Positions 45,601 to 54,606 of a stretch of 64,000 bases of DNA are shown here, piece after piece. Both the position numbers and the translations under genes were made by a program. Location: assembly GCF_024273195.1 (NCBI RefSeq), contig NZ_JAMZCU010000002.1, positions 310,001-374,000 of the forward strand. The letters are read 5' to 3'. Numbering within the stretch: position 1 is the stretch's first letter; each line of letters starts with the position of its first letter. Source of the DNA: Devosia ureilytica (lineage in GTDB: Bacteria > Pseudomonadota > Alphaproteobacteria > Rhizobiales > Devosiaceae). The notes below the pieces were generated by a model that saw only the letters and a list, made by a program, of their open reading frames with translations, did not search any database and was not told the origin of the DNA.

Positions 45601-46590
45601 TCACACCGGATAGGCCGGCGCCCCGCCTTCACGATCGAACTGCCCATGACGGCGGAAGCGCCACATATAGGTGGGCAGTACATCGACCATGCTGGTGGGG
45701 GTGATGCCAAAGGCAGCCAGCGTGCGCTTTTCCTTGCCGGCAGCCTCGGAAACCACATTGTCGACGCCCAGAAGCTCGACCTGATCCGGCGTGATCAGCG
45801 GCTTGAACGGCAGGATGCCCAGCAGCGAAGCCATCAGCTTCATCAGGCCCGAGGGCACAGGCAACAGCATGGGATTGCGGCCGGCCTCGCGCAGGATACG
45901 CTGCATCAGCGCCTTGTGGGTCTCCACATCCGGCCCGCCCAGCTCATAAATGCGCCCGGTCTTGACCTCGCCCGCTGCGGCCTTGGCAATGGCCTCGGCC
46001 ACATCGCCCACAAACACTGGCTGGAACAGTGTCCCGCCCGAAATCAGCGGCATGACCGGCAGGACCCGCGCCAGGGAGCCCATCAGGTTGAAGAAACCAT
46101 CGCCCTGCCCGAACATGATCGAGGGACGGATGACGACGGCATCGGGGAACGCGGCGAGCACGGCCTCTTCGCCTGCCAGCTTGGAAGCGGCATAGGCGCT
46201 GACCTCGGCGGCCTTGTCGACGCCAAGTGCCGAGACATGCACCAGCGCACTGGCACCAACGGCCTTGGCGGCACGGGCAACCGACGCGGCACCTTCGGCG
46301 TGTACGGCGCCAAAACGCTGCTTGCCGCGCTGATGGCCGATGCCAACCAGATTGATGACGATATCCGAGCCAACGACAGCGCGCTGCACAGAGGCCTCAT
46401 TGCGCAGATTGGCCTGCACCGGGACGACCTGGCCCACGCCGCCGAACATGCGCACTTCTCCGGCAAGATCGGGACGGCGCACGGCGACGCGGATGCGATA
46501 GCCCTGGCGGGCCAGCAATTGCACCAGATGATTGCCGACAAATCCCGACCCGCCGAAAATGGTGACGAGCTTGGGTGTGTTGCGATCCAT
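45601..46590 (-). CDS. NAD(P)-binding epimerase-like protein, complex I NDUFA9 type
   Basis: 329 residues from ATG with CGGAG upstream. The Rossmann motif is TIFGGSGFVGNHLVQLLARQ; a SDR-type YAASKLAGEEAV region is kept but the Tyr is offset from classical enzymes. It resembles alphaproteobacterial NDUFA9-like atypical SDRs, which are linked to respiratory complex I or quinone biosynthesis and may be non-catalytic. It is monocistronic with its own terminator. Confidence 0.85.
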   Translation of the reverse strand: MDRNTPKLVTIFGGSGFVGNHLVQLLARQGYRIRVAVRRPDLAGEVRMFGGVGQVVPVQANLRNEASVQRAVVGSDIVINLVGIGHQRGKQRFGAVHAEGAASVARAAKAVGASALVHVSALGVDKAAEVSAYAASKLAGEEAVLAAFPDAVVIRPSIMFGQGDGFFNLMGSLARVLPVMPLISGGTLFQPVFVGDVAEAIAKAAAGEVKTGRIYELGGPDVETHKALMQRILREAGRNPMLLPVPSGLMKLMASLLGILPFKPLITPDQVELLGVDNVVSEAAGKEKRTLAAFGITPTSMVDVLPTYMWRFRRHGQFDREGGAPAYPV

Positions 46591-46750
46591 GGTGGGGCTC
46601 CGAGGTCCGGCCAAACAATATTGATCCCGCTTCTAGCGCAGGGACCTCACCCCTGTCGAGCCTTGCAGCGCTGAGGAAGCGATTGGAACGGGATTGACTC
46701 GCCGTGCCATGTGTTCACTATATGTTCCAATTTTGCGAAGGGGATAACTT

Positions 46751-47113
46751 ATGGGCGAGATGCACGATTATCATGGCCAATGCCATTGCGGAGCTGTCCG
46801 CTTCACCGCGAGAACGAATCTGGTCTCCATGGGCGACTGCAATTGCTCGCGCTGCCGGCGCCTGGGCTGGGTGATGCAATCGGTTCCCGCCGCTGATTTC
46901 TCCCTGCACTCGGGCGAAGAGCAGTTGGCGCTTTATCATTTCAACACCGAAAAGATCGACCATCTGTTCTGCAGGAACTGCGGCATCGAGCCCTTTGCGC
47001 GGGGCAGCGACGGCAAGGGCAATGAAATGGTCATGCTCAACGTCAATTGCCTGGAAGGCGCCCCGCCCGTCGATCGCAGCACCATCTCGCATTGGGACGG
47101 TGCAAACTTCTGA
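46751..47113 (+). CDS. GFA/CENP-V family zinc protein
   Basis: 120 residues. Zinc-binding Cys pairs appear in order: GQCHCGAVRF, CNCSRCRRLG and FCRNCGIEPF, the layout of glutathione-dependent formaldehyde-activating enzyme-like folds. Most members are uncharacterised; the formaldehyde activity is established only for a few. It lies alone upstream of tRNA-Leu. A second, unlike GFA protein is encoded at 55.5 kb. Confidence 0.88.
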   Translation: MGEMHDYHGQCHCGAVRFTARTNLVSMGDCNCSRCRRLGWVMQSVPAADFSLHSGEEQLALYHFNTEKIDHLFCRNCGIEPFARGSDGKGNEMVMLNVNCLEGAPPVDRSTISHWDGANF

Positions 47114-47171
47114 CAATGTGCGTGAAACCGCATTGACAATACCCGGCCTGCACCCTAGTTACACGCCCGTC

Positions 47172-47256
47172 GCCCAGATGGCGGAATTGGTAGACGCGCA
47201 CGGTTCAGGTCCGTGTACCGCAAGGTGTGAAGGTTCGAGTCCTTTTCTGGGCACCA
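47172..47256 (+). tRNA. tRNA-Leu (anticodon CAG)
   Basis: 85 nt including encoded CCA. Acceptor GCCCAGA pairs with TCTGGGC, discriminator A. The anticodon stem CACGG/CCGTG encloses TTCAGGT with anticodon CAG; the long variable arm and TTCGAGT T-loop are as expected for tRNA-Leu. It reads CUG codons, the most used Leu codon in this genome's genes. A strong terminator follows. Confidence 0.96.
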
Positions 47257-47261
47257 GTTTC

Positions 47262-47297
47262 AAAACCCCGATTGCAGCAATGCAGTCGGGGTTTTTT
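47262..47297 (+). terminator. Rho-independent terminator after tRNA-Leu
   Basis: AAAACCCCGATTGCA pairs with TGCAGTCGGGGTTTT (one G-T pair) around GCAA, ending in TTTTTT. It also touches the lnt stop codon, so it may serve the convergent lnt gene. Confidence 0.9.
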
Positions 47298-48915
47298 ATT
47301 GCGGCATGCGCCGCCCGCGGCTCTGGCGCGATGATATCCAGCCCGCCAAAATCCCGGCCAGCACCGCGATCAGGAAGGGCCAGTTCCGCACCGACTGGAA
47401 TACAGTGCCCTCGAGCCGTTGGTGCGGACGCACATCGAGCGCGGCCATCTCTCCCGGTGCCAATTCAGCGGTGATGCGACCGAGGGGGTCGGTGGCAAAG
47501 GTAAGGCCGGTATTGGCAGCCCGTATCAGGCTCATGCCCTCCTCGACCGCCCGAAGCCGCGCGTGATGGGCATGCTGGGCCGGGCCGATGGAGCGGTCGA
47601 ACCAGGCGTCATTGGTGACATTGAGCAGGAACTGCGCCCCCGCCACATCGCCCAGATCGCCTGAGAAGATGATCTCGTAGCAGACCAGCACCAAGGGCGC
47701 CGGCGCAGCCGGCAGGTTCATCAGCCGCCGCTTGGCATCGCCCGCCGACCAGCCGTCTGCGCCGGGCACGAACTGGGTGATGCCGAGCCGGGCAAAGAAT
47801 TCGGCAAAGGGCAGAAATTCTCCGAAGGGCACCAGATGCGATTTGTCGTAGCTGGCGACAATCTCGCCATCGCTATTGATGGCAACCACCGAATTATAGG
47901 GCGGCGTTCCCGCCGCAACATCACCCAGCTCATAGGGGCGACGTGGCACCCCGGCCAGGAGCGTCGCCTGTTCGGGCAGCAGGCGGGCAATGCGGGCCAG
48001 CGCTTCGGGATAACTTTCAAGGAAGAACGGCAGGCTCGATTCGGGCCAGACCAGATGGGTGATATCGCCAAGCCCCTGATCATCGGGGCTCATGCGCATG
48101 TCCGAAAGCATGAGCAAGCGATCGATCAGCGCGACCGGATCGACATTGCCGAAATCGGCATGCTCAAGCACCAGGGGTTGTACGAGGCGCAGCGCCATGT
48201 CCTGCCGTTCGGTCGAAACCGTGCCGCCCAGACGGTTCCAGCCATAGCCAAGCTGCGCGGCGATGACGAACAGTGCGAGGAACAGCGGCGCCAGTCGCTG
48301 GGTCAATGCCCGATTGTCGGCCGGCCAGACGAGCGCCGGGGTCATGGCCAGAAGCGGCGCCATAAAGGTCAGCCCATAGACCCCGATCACCGAGGCGAGC
48401 TGCATCATCTCGTCGCTGCCGGTGAGGCTATAGCCCAAAAGATCGAAGGGAAAGCCGGTGAAGAGGTGCCCACGGGCAAACTCGGCCGCCGCCAGCCATG
48501 ACGAGAGGGTGAGAATGCGCACCCAGCCATGGCTCCAGCTCAGATGCGCCAGCGCGCTGGCCAGTCCCCAGAACAGCGCGATCAGGGCCGAGAGGCCGGC
48601 AATGGCGAAAGGCATGGCCCCCAGGACCCAGCCGCCGTCGATCAGAAAGGCCGCGCCCAGCCAGTGAAAGGCGACGAGGAAATAGCCCAGGCCAAAGGCA
48701 AAGCCGATGGTGAAGGCCGGGCCGAACAGCCGCCGCCACCCGGGCCGGCGCTCGGCGCCATCCAGTGCCCAGACCCAAATGGGCATGGCCACAAACAGCG
48801 CCGGCAGGATGAACAGCGGCGGCACCGACAGCCCGGCAACGGCCCCGGCCAAAAGCAATAGCACGAAGCGCCGCCAGCCATGGCTGAGCATGGCCGTTTC
48901 AGCCAGCCAGGTCAT
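47296..48915 (-). CDS. lnt: Apolipoprotein N-acyltransferase
   Basis: 539 residues. N-terminal half has about six membrane helices; the C-terminal nitrilase-like domain holds the catalytic triad Glu in LVWPESSLPFFLE, Lys in SYDKSHLVPFGEFLPF and Cys in LVCYEIIFSGDL. A last helix near the C-terminus returns to the membrane. It adds the third acyl chain to lipoproteins at the inner membrane, the last maturation step. It is flanked by tRNA-Leu and the divergent tsaB group. Confidence 0.96.
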   Translation of the reverse strand: MTWLAETAMLSHGWRRFVLLLLAGAVAGLSVPPLFILPALFVAMPIWVWALDGAERRPGWRRLFGPAFTIGFAFGLGYFLVAFHWLGAAFLIDGGWVLGAMPFAIAGLSALIALFWGLASALAHLSWSHGWVRILTLSSWLAAAEFARGHLFTGFPFDLLGYSLTGSDEMMQLASVIGVYGLTFMAPLLAMTPALVWPADNRALTQRLAPLFLALFVIAAQLGYGWNRLGGTVSTERQDMALRLVQPLVLEHADFGNVDPVALIDRLLMLSDMRMSPDDQGLGDITHLVWPESSLPFFLESYPEALARIARLLPEQATLLAGVPRRPYELGDVAAGTPPYNSVVAINSDGEIVASYDKSHLVPFGEFLPFAEFFARLGITQFVPGADGWSAGDAKRRLMNLPAAPAPLVLVCYEIIFSGDLGDVAGAQFLLNVTNDAWFDRSIGPAQHAHHARLRAVEEGMSLIRAANTGLTFATDPLGRITAELAPGEMAALDVRPHQRLEGTVFQSVRNWPFLIAVLAGILAGWISSRQSRGRRMPQ

Positions 48916-49072
48916 GGGTGATGCGCTTTCGAATCAATGGACATGCGGGCAAGGTGGTCGCGCCCCGCCGGGGCGTCAAGGCGAGGCTTGCCGGTGATGG
49001 TTTTGGCGGTGGACTCACCGGTCCGCTGGCGTTACTTGGCACCAGGAGCTCCGCGCTGGAGCCGGAGATGCA

Positions 49073-49687
49073 ATGACCGACCTGCCCGTCACTCTTGCCA
49101 TCGATACCGCGGCGCCTCGCCTGCAATTGGCGCTGCTGCACGCCGATGGGCAGACCGATGCCATGGTGGAAGATATCGCCAAGGGCCATGCCGAAATTCT
49201 CTTTGATCGGTTGAACGCCCTGCTGGCCCGCAATGGACTGGGCTACCAGGCGCTTGAGCGCATAGCCGTCACCACCGGGCCGGGGTCCTTCACCGGGTTG
49301 CGGATCGGGCTATCGGCGGCACGCGGTCTTGGCGTGGCGCGCAAAGTGCCGGTGCTGGGGATCCCCAGTCTTCTGGCCATATCGCTCGGTGCCGGACCGG
49401 GACCGGTTGCGGTGCTGCTCGATGCCCGGCGGGGAGAGGCCTATTTCGAGCTGTTTGCAGGCCCGGGCATGCCGACCACGGGACCAGAACTGCTGCCCAT
49501 GGAGGCGGCGCGCGCCGCCCTGCCAGCCGATGTGCCGGTGATCGAACACCCCTTTGTCGATATTGGCGCCATGGCTCGTTTCGCGGCCAGTGCCGATCCG
49601 GCTCAATTTCCACCCCATGCCTCCTATGTGCGCGATGCCGACGCCAAGCCCCAGGATGCGGCTCGCATTCCGAGGCGCGCGCCATGA
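49073..49687 (+). CDS. tsaB: tRNA t6A biosynthesis protein TsaB
   Basis: 204 residues. ASKHA fold: LAIDTAAPRLQLALLHADGQ at the start and the diagnostic VTTGPGSFTGLRIGLSAARG near residue 63. TsaB works with TsaD and TsaE to put threonylcarbamoyl on A37 of ANN-decoding tRNAs. It overlaps rimI by 4 bp (ATGA), the common Hyphomicrobiales arrangement. Confidence 0.95.
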   Translation: MTDLPVTLAIDTAAPRLQLALLHADGQTDAMVEDIAKGHAEILFDRLNALLARNGLGYQALERIAVTTGPGSFTGLRIGLSAARGLGVARKVPVLGIPSLLAISLGAGPGPVAVLLDARRGEAYFELFAGPGMPTTGPELLPMEAARAALPADVPVIEHPFVDIGAMARFAASADPAQFPPHASYVRDADAKPQDAARIPRRAP

Positions 49688-50163
49688 TGAAATTCTGGAT
49701 GGCCCCGGGCGGCCTGCATATCGAGCCGGCCGAGACGCGCGACGCCAAGGACATGGCGCGCATCCACGGCCAGAGCTTTTACCGCGGCTGGCCGACCAGC
49801 GATTTCATCAGCTTCATCGAAGACCGGGCGACGCCCGCCTATATCGCCAGCGATGCCCGGCGCCGCATTGCCGGTTTTGCCCTGATCCGCACGGTGGCCG
49901 ACGAGGCCGAGCTGTTGACCATTGCTGTGGAGCCGCGCTGGCGCGGCAAGGGCGTGGGACGGGCGCTGATGGACGCGGTCTTTGCCGACCTGATGCTGTC
50001 GCCGGCCCGCCGCATGTTTCTCGAGGTCGATGAGCAGAACCTGGCCGCCATTCGACTCTACGAAAAACTGGGCTTTTCCAGGATCTCGTCGCGCCAGGGC
50101 TATTATGCCCGACCCGACGGCAGCGCGGCCACGGCGCTTGTCATGGCCCGCGATCTTGGCTAA
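49684..50163 (+). CDS. rimI: Ribosomal protein S18 alanine N-acetyltransferase-type GNAT (RimI)
   Basis: 159 residues. The GNAT acetyl-CoA site is TIAVEPRWRGKGVGRALMDA and the RimI-type motif B is MFLEVDEQNLAAIRLYEKLG FS-type, here followed by RQGYYARPDGSAATALVMAR. The N-terminus is slightly extended. It acetylates protein N-termini, classically ribosomal protein S18. Translation is coupled to tsaB. Confidence 0.9.
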   Translation: MMKFWMAPGGLHIEPAETRDAKDMARIHGQSFYRGWPTSDFISFIEDRATPAYIASDARRRIAGFALIRTVADEAELLTIAVEPRWRGKGVGRALMDAVFADLMLSPARRMFLEVDEQNLAAIRLYEKLGFSRISSRQGYYARPDGSAATALVMARDLG

Positions 50164-50178
50164 CCCCTTTGCAAACGC

Positions 50179-50652
50179 ATGCGGGCAGGGAGCCATGGCT
50201 TGAACAGAAACCCTACCGATCCCACCCTTGAAGAGGCCTGCGTGGCGCGCGGCATGCGCATGACCGAGCAGCGCCGCACCATTGCCCGGGTCATCGAGGA
50301 CAGCTCCGACCATCCCGATGTCGAAGAGCTCTACCGCCGTGCCTCGGCGCTCGACCCGCGCATTTCGCTCTCGACCGTCTATCGCACTGTCAACCTGTTC
50401 GAGGAAGCGGGGCTGGTCACCAAGCATGACTTCAAGGATGGCCGCGCCCGTTTCGAGCTGATCCCCGACGAACACCACGATCACCTGATCGACATTCGCA
50501 CCGGCACGGTGATCGAATTCCGCAACGAGGAAATCGAAGCCATCCAGGACGTCATTGCCAAGCGGCTGGGCTACAAGCTGGTCGACCATCGCCTCGAACT
50601 CTATGCGGTGCCCCTGGCCGACAAGAAGGCCAAGGACGGATCGGGCGAGTAA
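50179..50652 (+). CDS. Fur-family metal regulator (Fur/Mur type)
   Basis: 157 residues from ATG; TTG 50200, with AGGGAG upstream, may be the true start. The winged helix MRMTEQRRTIARVIEDSSDH, then SLSTVYRTVNLFEEAGLV, and the metal site PDEHHDHLIDIRTGTVIEF mark a Fur protein. C-terminal CxxC pairs are absent, as in the alphaproteobacterial Fur/Mur branch, where many members sense manganese (Mur) while Irr and RirA handle iron. It follows tsaB-rimI in the usual order; iron versus manganese response is undecided. Confidence 0.93.
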   Translation: MRAGSHGLNRNPTDPTLEEACVARGMRMTEQRRTIARVIEDSSDHPDVEELYRRASALDPRISLSTVYRTVNLFEEAGLVTKHDFKDGRARFELIPDEHHDHLIDIRTGTVIEFRNEEIEAIQDVIAKRLGYKLVDHRLELYAVPLADKKAKDGSGE

Positions 50653-50797
50653 TTCCGGCACCCCGCAAGCTTCCGGCCATTGTCGCGCCGTTTGCGCCGG
50701 CGGGGACAAGTTTAGCCATTAAGCCTAACGCGCGATCCGGCTTTCCCCGTTAACCCCGCGTTAGCTATGACAGCCCCGTTACACCACGGAGGCGGAC

Positions 50798-51037
50798 ATG
50801 GCCTGGGAACTTGCTGCTATCTGGCTGATCGTTGCGGCCACCATTGTCTGGTTCGTGCGCGACGAAGGCCGCCAGCGGCTCCTCCAGCTGTCCGATCAGG
50901 CCCGGACCTATGCCACGGCCTCGGTCTGGGCCCACCGCGAGGCAATTGTGCCCCTGCCGGTGGTAGAGCGCCCGCAGCGCACCATGACCGAAGTCCAGCG
51001 CCGGTTCGCCGAAGTGCTGCGGCGCAAGGGCCGCTAG
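50798..51037 (+). CDS. Small single-pass membrane protein, unknown function
   Basis: 79 residues with GGAGG just upstream. One N-terminal helix (AWELAAIWLIVAATIVWFV) is followed by a charged cytoplasmic tail ending in a basic helix (RRFAEVLRRKGR). No family recognised. Its stop overlaps by 4 bp the end of the convergent small gene. Good codon pattern and ribosome-binding site support reality. Confidence 0.6.
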   Translation: MAWELAAIWLIVAATIVWFVRDEGRQRLLQLSDQARTYATASVWAHREAIVPLPVVERPQRTMTEVQRRFAEVLRRKGR

Positions 51038-51291
51038 CCGGCGACCGGTCCCATATGCTGCTTGAGCCGCCCCACAATATCGGCGGCTTTCACCATCAGC
51101 CCCAGCTCGATGTCGTCTTCGCTCATACCCTCGTGCACATCCATCCAGACGGGCACCATGATTTCATGCCGGACTTCGCGCCCGCCGATGGTTTCAACCA
51201 GGGTGGCGCGCACCTTTCCGGTCATGCGTTCAGCGAGGGTGGGGTGAAGCTGGCGTTCCGCCAGGGCAATATCGATCAATTCAAGACTCAT
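51034..51291 (-). CDS. Small soluble protein, unknown function
   Basis: 85 residues from ATG with CGGAG upstream; a longer in-frame start has no support. Segments include MSLELIDIALAERQLHPTLA, VRATLVETIGGREVRHEIMV and DDIELGLMVKAADIVGRLKQ. Mixed alpha/beta, no known domain recognised. It converges on the small membrane protein gene with a 4-bp overlap. Confidence 0.6.
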   Translation of the reverse strand: MSLELIDIALAERQLHPTLAERMTGKVRATLVETIGGREVRHEIMVPVWMDVHEGMSEDDIELGLMVKAADIVGRLKQHMGPVAG

Positions 51292-51408
51292 AATCGGCTC
51301 CGCAGAGCCCCCACGGACCAGACTGGCCGCTGGTGGTTCACCGAGCGTTAACGGCGCTGCCCCCGATAGGGTTCTCCACAAGGGCAGCGAAATTTGTGAT
51401 TGTTGCGG

Positions 51409-51426
51409 CCGGGCATCAGCGCCCGG
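51409..51426 (-). terminator. Hairpin after pncB
   Basis: CCGGGC-ATCAGC-GCCCGG is a 6-bp stem about 25 bases past the pncB stop. No T-run follows on the minus strand, so termination is uncertain. Confidence 0.35.
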
Positions 51427-51450
51427 GGCAAGCGCGCTTTACACCAAGCG

Positions 51451-52758
51451 CTAGACACGCACCGCATGTTCGACGCGGCCCGTATCACCGAAGATGCGTA
51501 GATAGCGCGCGATCTCGGCGCTGTCACCGGTTGCCTTGGCCGGATTGTCCGAAAGTTTGACCGCGGGGCGGCCATTGGCCTCGGAGACCTTGGCGACAAT
51601 GGAAATGGGTTTCAGGCCCGGATTGCGCTCAGGCGCGCAGCCTTCGAAATCATTGGTCAGGTTGGTGCCCCAGCCAAAGCTCATGCGCACCTTGCCATCG
51701 AAATGCAGATACGCCTCCTCGATCATGTCGACATCGAGCCCATCGGAAAAGATCAGCAGCTTTTCCTGCGGGTCGCGGCCGCGCGAGCGCCAGAAGTCGA
51801 TGATTTTTTCCCCGCCTTCGATAGCCGGGGCACTGTCGGGCCGGAAGCCGGTCCAGTCGGCGACCCAGTCCGGCGCGTCACGCAGGAATGCGTCGGTGCC
51901 AAAGGCATCGGGGAGGACGATCAGCAGGTTGCCGCCATAATAGCTCTTCCAATCCTGCAGCACCCGGAAGGGCGCCTCGCGCAATTCCTCGTCCGAGCGC
52001 GCCAGCGCCGCCAGCACCATGGGCAGTTCATGGGCATTGGTCCCCAGCGCCTCAAGGTCATTGTCCATGGCCAGTTTGACGTTGGAGGTGCCGGTCATAT
52101 TGGCGCCGATACCTTCCTTGAGCGCCTCGACGCACCAGCGCTGCCAGAGGAAGGAATGACGGCGGCGGGTGCCGAAATCGGAGATCTTCAAATCCGGCAG
52201 CTTTTGCAGCCGCTCGACCTTTTCCCACATCTTGGCCTTGGCGCGGGCATAGAGCACGTCCAGATTGAACGGGCCGTAATGCTTCATCGCGGCGCGCGAG
52301 CGCAATTCATTGATGATGGCCAGCGCCGGGATCTCCCACATGGTGGTCTCGACCCAGAGGCCGGGAAATTCGAGCACGAACTGGCCGTCGCGCTTCTCGA
52401 GCCGGTAGTCAGGCAGCTGGAAATTCTCCAGCCAGCGCAGGAACCCCGGCTGGAAGATGTGCTTGGACCCATAAAAAGTGTTACCCGCCAGCCAGATCAT
52501 TTCCTTTTTGGAAAAGCGCAGGGTGCGGCAATGGTCGAGCTGGGCCCGCAGCTCCTCGATGTCGATGTCATCGGCCAGCCGCACCGACGCGGTGCGATTG
52601 ATCAGGCTGAAGGTCGCCTCGACCTTGGGATAAAGCCCCCAGATCATCTGCAGCATCAAGAGCTTGTAGAAGTCGGTGTCGAGCAGACTGCGCACGATCG
52701 GATCGATGCGGAAGGTGTGGTTGTAAACCCGCCGGGCGATATCGGTATAGGTGGCCAT
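51451..52758 (-). CDS. pncB: Nicotinate phosphoribosyltransferase
   Basis: 435 residues from ATG with GTGAGGA upstream, the normal PncB length; a much longer in-frame extension runs through an unrelated Arg-rich region and is rejected. Family pieces are [35 protein letters not shown] with the catalytic His, [20 protein letters not shown] and [15 protein letters not shown]. It makes nicotinate mononucleotide in NAD salvage. It is monocistronic, with an unusual 0.6 kb gap upstream. Confidence 0.96.
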   Translation of the reverse strand: MATYTDIARRVYNHTFRIDPIVRSLLDTDFYKLLMLQMIWGLYPKVEATFSLINRTASVRLADDIDIEELRAQLDHCRTLRFSKKEMIWLAGNTFYGSKHIFQPGFLRWLENFQLPDYRLEKRDGQFVLEFPGLWVETTMWEIPALAIINELRSRAAMKHYGPFNLDVLYARAKAKMWEKVERLQKLPDLKISDFGTRRRHSFLWQRWCVEALKEGIGANMTGTSNVKLAMDNDLEALGTNAHELPMVLAALARSDEELREAPFRVLQDWKSYYGGNLLIVLPDAFGTDAFLRDAPDWVADWTGFRPDSAPAIEGGEKIIDFWRSRGRDPQEKLLIFSDGLDVDMIEEAYLHFDGKVRMSFGWGTNLTNDFEGCAPERNPGLKPISIVAKVSEANGRPAVKLSDNPAKATGDSAEIARYLRIFGDTGRVEHAVRV

Positions 52759-52904
52759 GACAATCCTCACTGCGCGGCAGGTTTGTAACGCGGAGCGGGC
52801 GCGATTGGGAAGCCGGGAAGGGAACAATGGGTTCGGGTGGCGGCGTCGGGTAGCGGGCGTGACAAAGCGCCGCCCGGCCCCTGGGCGTCGCGGTGACACG
52901 GTGA

Positions 52905-52955
52905 GAAGCGGCTTTCGCCTCGAAGGTTTTAGTAAGAAGAGGCGAAAGCCGCTTC
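52905..52955. repeat. Strong 17-bp inverted repeat upstream of pncB
   Basis: GAAGCGGCTTTCGCCTC and GAGGCGAAAGCCGCTTC are perfect complements separated by 17 bases, extendable to about 20 of 21 pairs by GTG/CAC. The loop is AT-rich compared with its surroundings. It lies 147 bp upstream of the pncB start. It could be a hairpin RNA, a DNA-level dyad or a mobile repeat; it does not resemble the other repeats in the window. Confidence 0.7.
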
Positions 52956-53253
52956 CCACGACCGGGATTTCTTGCGCATGCATCGAGCGGCCCCGTTTTG
53001 CGGTTGCCCATCCCCTTGGCAGTCGGCGCAGACCTTTGGCCCGGATGCAAAACATCCGTCGCCGCCTGTCGCCAGTCGCTTCGGTTGAGCGGCCGGTAGT
53101 CAGCATACACGCATCCGGCTAGGCGACCCCAACCAGCCCGTCTCCCCACCCGATGCTTCGTCGGCATCGCGTGTTGTCGGTGGGGATGAGCGGAGTATGG
53201 AGGAAGGTTGAGGGGGCGGGGATAAAGTTTTTGGGCACGCGCCTTTCAAGGCG

Positions 53254-53366
53254 ATACCCCCACCTAACCTCCCCCCGACAGGGGGGGACCAATCGCGTCT
53301 TGCTGCGCCATTCTGATATGGCGCCGCCTGCCCCTTCCCCTATCAGGGGGAGGCCGGGTGGGCGTT
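53254..53366. repeat. GC-rich palindromic intergenic element, copy D
   Basis: Imperfect inverted ends (TACCCCCACC at left, CCGGGTGGGCG at right) enclose CCTCCCCCCGACAGGGGGGG and CCCCTTCCCCTATCAGGGGG type hairpins. It lies directly beside the end of the YcaQ-like gene. Confidence 0.6.
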
Positions 53367-53369
53367 AGC

Positions 53370-54566
53370 CTAAAGCGCCCGCTGAAAGCGTTCAAAGCGC
53401 CCCAATTCGACATCGATGGCCGCCTTGGCCTCGGCGCCAACCTCCTCCAGCCATGTCCATTTCTGGATGAGCAGCTTTCCGGCCTGCCGGTCAGTTTTCA
53501 AGTCCACGGCCGCAACGACACGATCATCGAGCAGTACCGGCAGGGCGAAATAGCCATATTGGCGCTTGGCGGCGGGCACATAGGCTTCAAAGATGTGGTC
53601 GTAGCCGAACAGTAGCTTGAGCCGCTTGCGCTGGATGATCAGTGGGTCGAAGGGCGAGAGAATGTGCACGCGGTTTGCCGGGACAGGGGCCACAATCGCC
53701 AGTGCCTCCGGTGTCGCCCAGTGCGGCACCTTTTCGGCGCCCTCGATACTGACGGGCACAAGCTGGCGGCGCTTGACGCGCGCCTCGATCAATTCGCGCA
53801 CCGCCTTTTTGGCCGGTGCATTGAGGTGGCAGATGGAATCCAGACTCACCACGCCCTGGCTGCGCAGCGCCCGGTCGAGGAGATAGGTGGTCACCTGCCG
53901 TTCGGTGGCCGGGCGGGGGTTCTGTTCCCAGCCGAAATGGCGGCCGATGAGATCATAGGTTTTCACCATGCCCTCACGCGCCGCAATGGCAACCAGGCCT
54001 TGATAAAACATCAATTGCAGCACGCGCTTGCTCGGCTTGCGGCTGGCCCAGGGATGGGTCTTGTCCACCAGTTCGTCGTCGTCGATGTCGCGAATGGACA
54101 GCGGCCCCTCGGTCTTGAGGCGCCTGGTCATGGCGCTGACCTCGGCCCTGGTCACCGAGCCGAACCAGGCGCTGGGGTTCTCCCGATAGGCCTTCATGGC
54201 GGGCAGGAAATAGGGCAAGTCCCCAGTGGGCACATAGCTCAGCGCATGGGTCCAATATTCAAAGATCGATTTTTGCGCCGACTGCAGCGCGGCAAGATCG
54301 CTGCGTTTGTAGGCCGGAATGCGCGCGTAAAGGATATGATGGTGGCAACGCTCGATGACATTGATCGTGTCGATCTGCACATAGCCCAATTGCGCGATTG
54401 CCGCCTGCGCGGCCTCGGGGCCGGCGCCGAAGGGCTCGACCGCGTCGAGGCGCTGGGCGCGCATCCAGATGGCGCGGGCCTGGGTGGGGGAGAGGGTGAT
54501 GGGCTGGCGCGGCACGGGTGATTCCTGAGGACTGACAGACGATGTCAGATCAGGGGCGTGTGTCAA
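53370..54566 (-). CDS. YcaQ-like winged-helix DNA glycosylase family protein
   Basis: 398 residues. Features of the HTH_42/YcaQ family are TLSPTQARAIWMRAQRLD, LGYVQIDTINVIERCHHHIL (the catalytic QxD: Q and D in VQID), SKRVLQLMFYQGLVAIAARE and HILSPFDPLIIQRKRLKLLF. Members such as E. coli YcaQ unhook interstrand crosslinks and alkylated bases. It is divergent from the ArsR group and alone on its strand. Confidence 0.9.
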   Translation of the reverse strand: MTHAPDLTSSVSPQESPVPRQPITLSPTQARAIWMRAQRLDAVEPFGAGPEAAQAAIAQLGYVQIDTINVIERCHHHILYARIPAYKRSDLAALQSAQKSIFEYWTHALSYVPTGDLPYFLPAMKAYRENPSAWFGSVTRAEVSAMTRRLKTEGPLSIRDIDDDELVDKTHPWASRKPSKRVLQLMFYQGLVAIAAREGMVKTYDLIGRHFGWEQNPRPATERQVTTYLLDRALRSQGVVSLDSICHLNAPAKKAVRELIEARVKRRQLVPVSIEGAEKVPHWATPEALAIVAPVPANRVHILSPFDPLIIQRKRLKLLFGYDHIFEAYVPAAKRQYGYFALPVLLDDRVVAAVDLKTDRQAGKLLIQKWTWLEEVGAEAKAAIDVELGRFERFQRAL

Positions 54567-54606
54567 ACGGGGTCAGGAGCAATCGCCCCGCGCGACAGTT
54601 CATCAT

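Larger units (their letters stand above)
52759..53369. other. 0.6 kb intergenic region between pncB and the YcaQ-like gene
   Basis: The longest gene-free stretch of the window. It holds a strong 17-bp inverted repeat (52905-52955) and a GC-rich palindromic element (53254-53366). The rest is GC-rich without a ribosome-binding site plus family-like reading frame; the open frames on both strands are Arg/Pro-rich and look non-coding. No tRNA, known riboswitch core or tmRNA signature was recognised. A GATGCCGACGAAGCATC-type small dyad lies near 53150-53166. Confidence 0.5.

Noticed and set aside
52751-53167. Arg-rich open frames on both strands in the pncB upstream gap
   Set aside because: No ribosome-binding site, biased composition, and both run through the 17-bp inverted repeat.
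52759-53250. Riboswitch, tmRNA, RNase P RNA or SRP RNA upstream of pncB
   Set aside because: Known core sequences of these RNAs were looked for on both strands and not found; only the hairpin remains.
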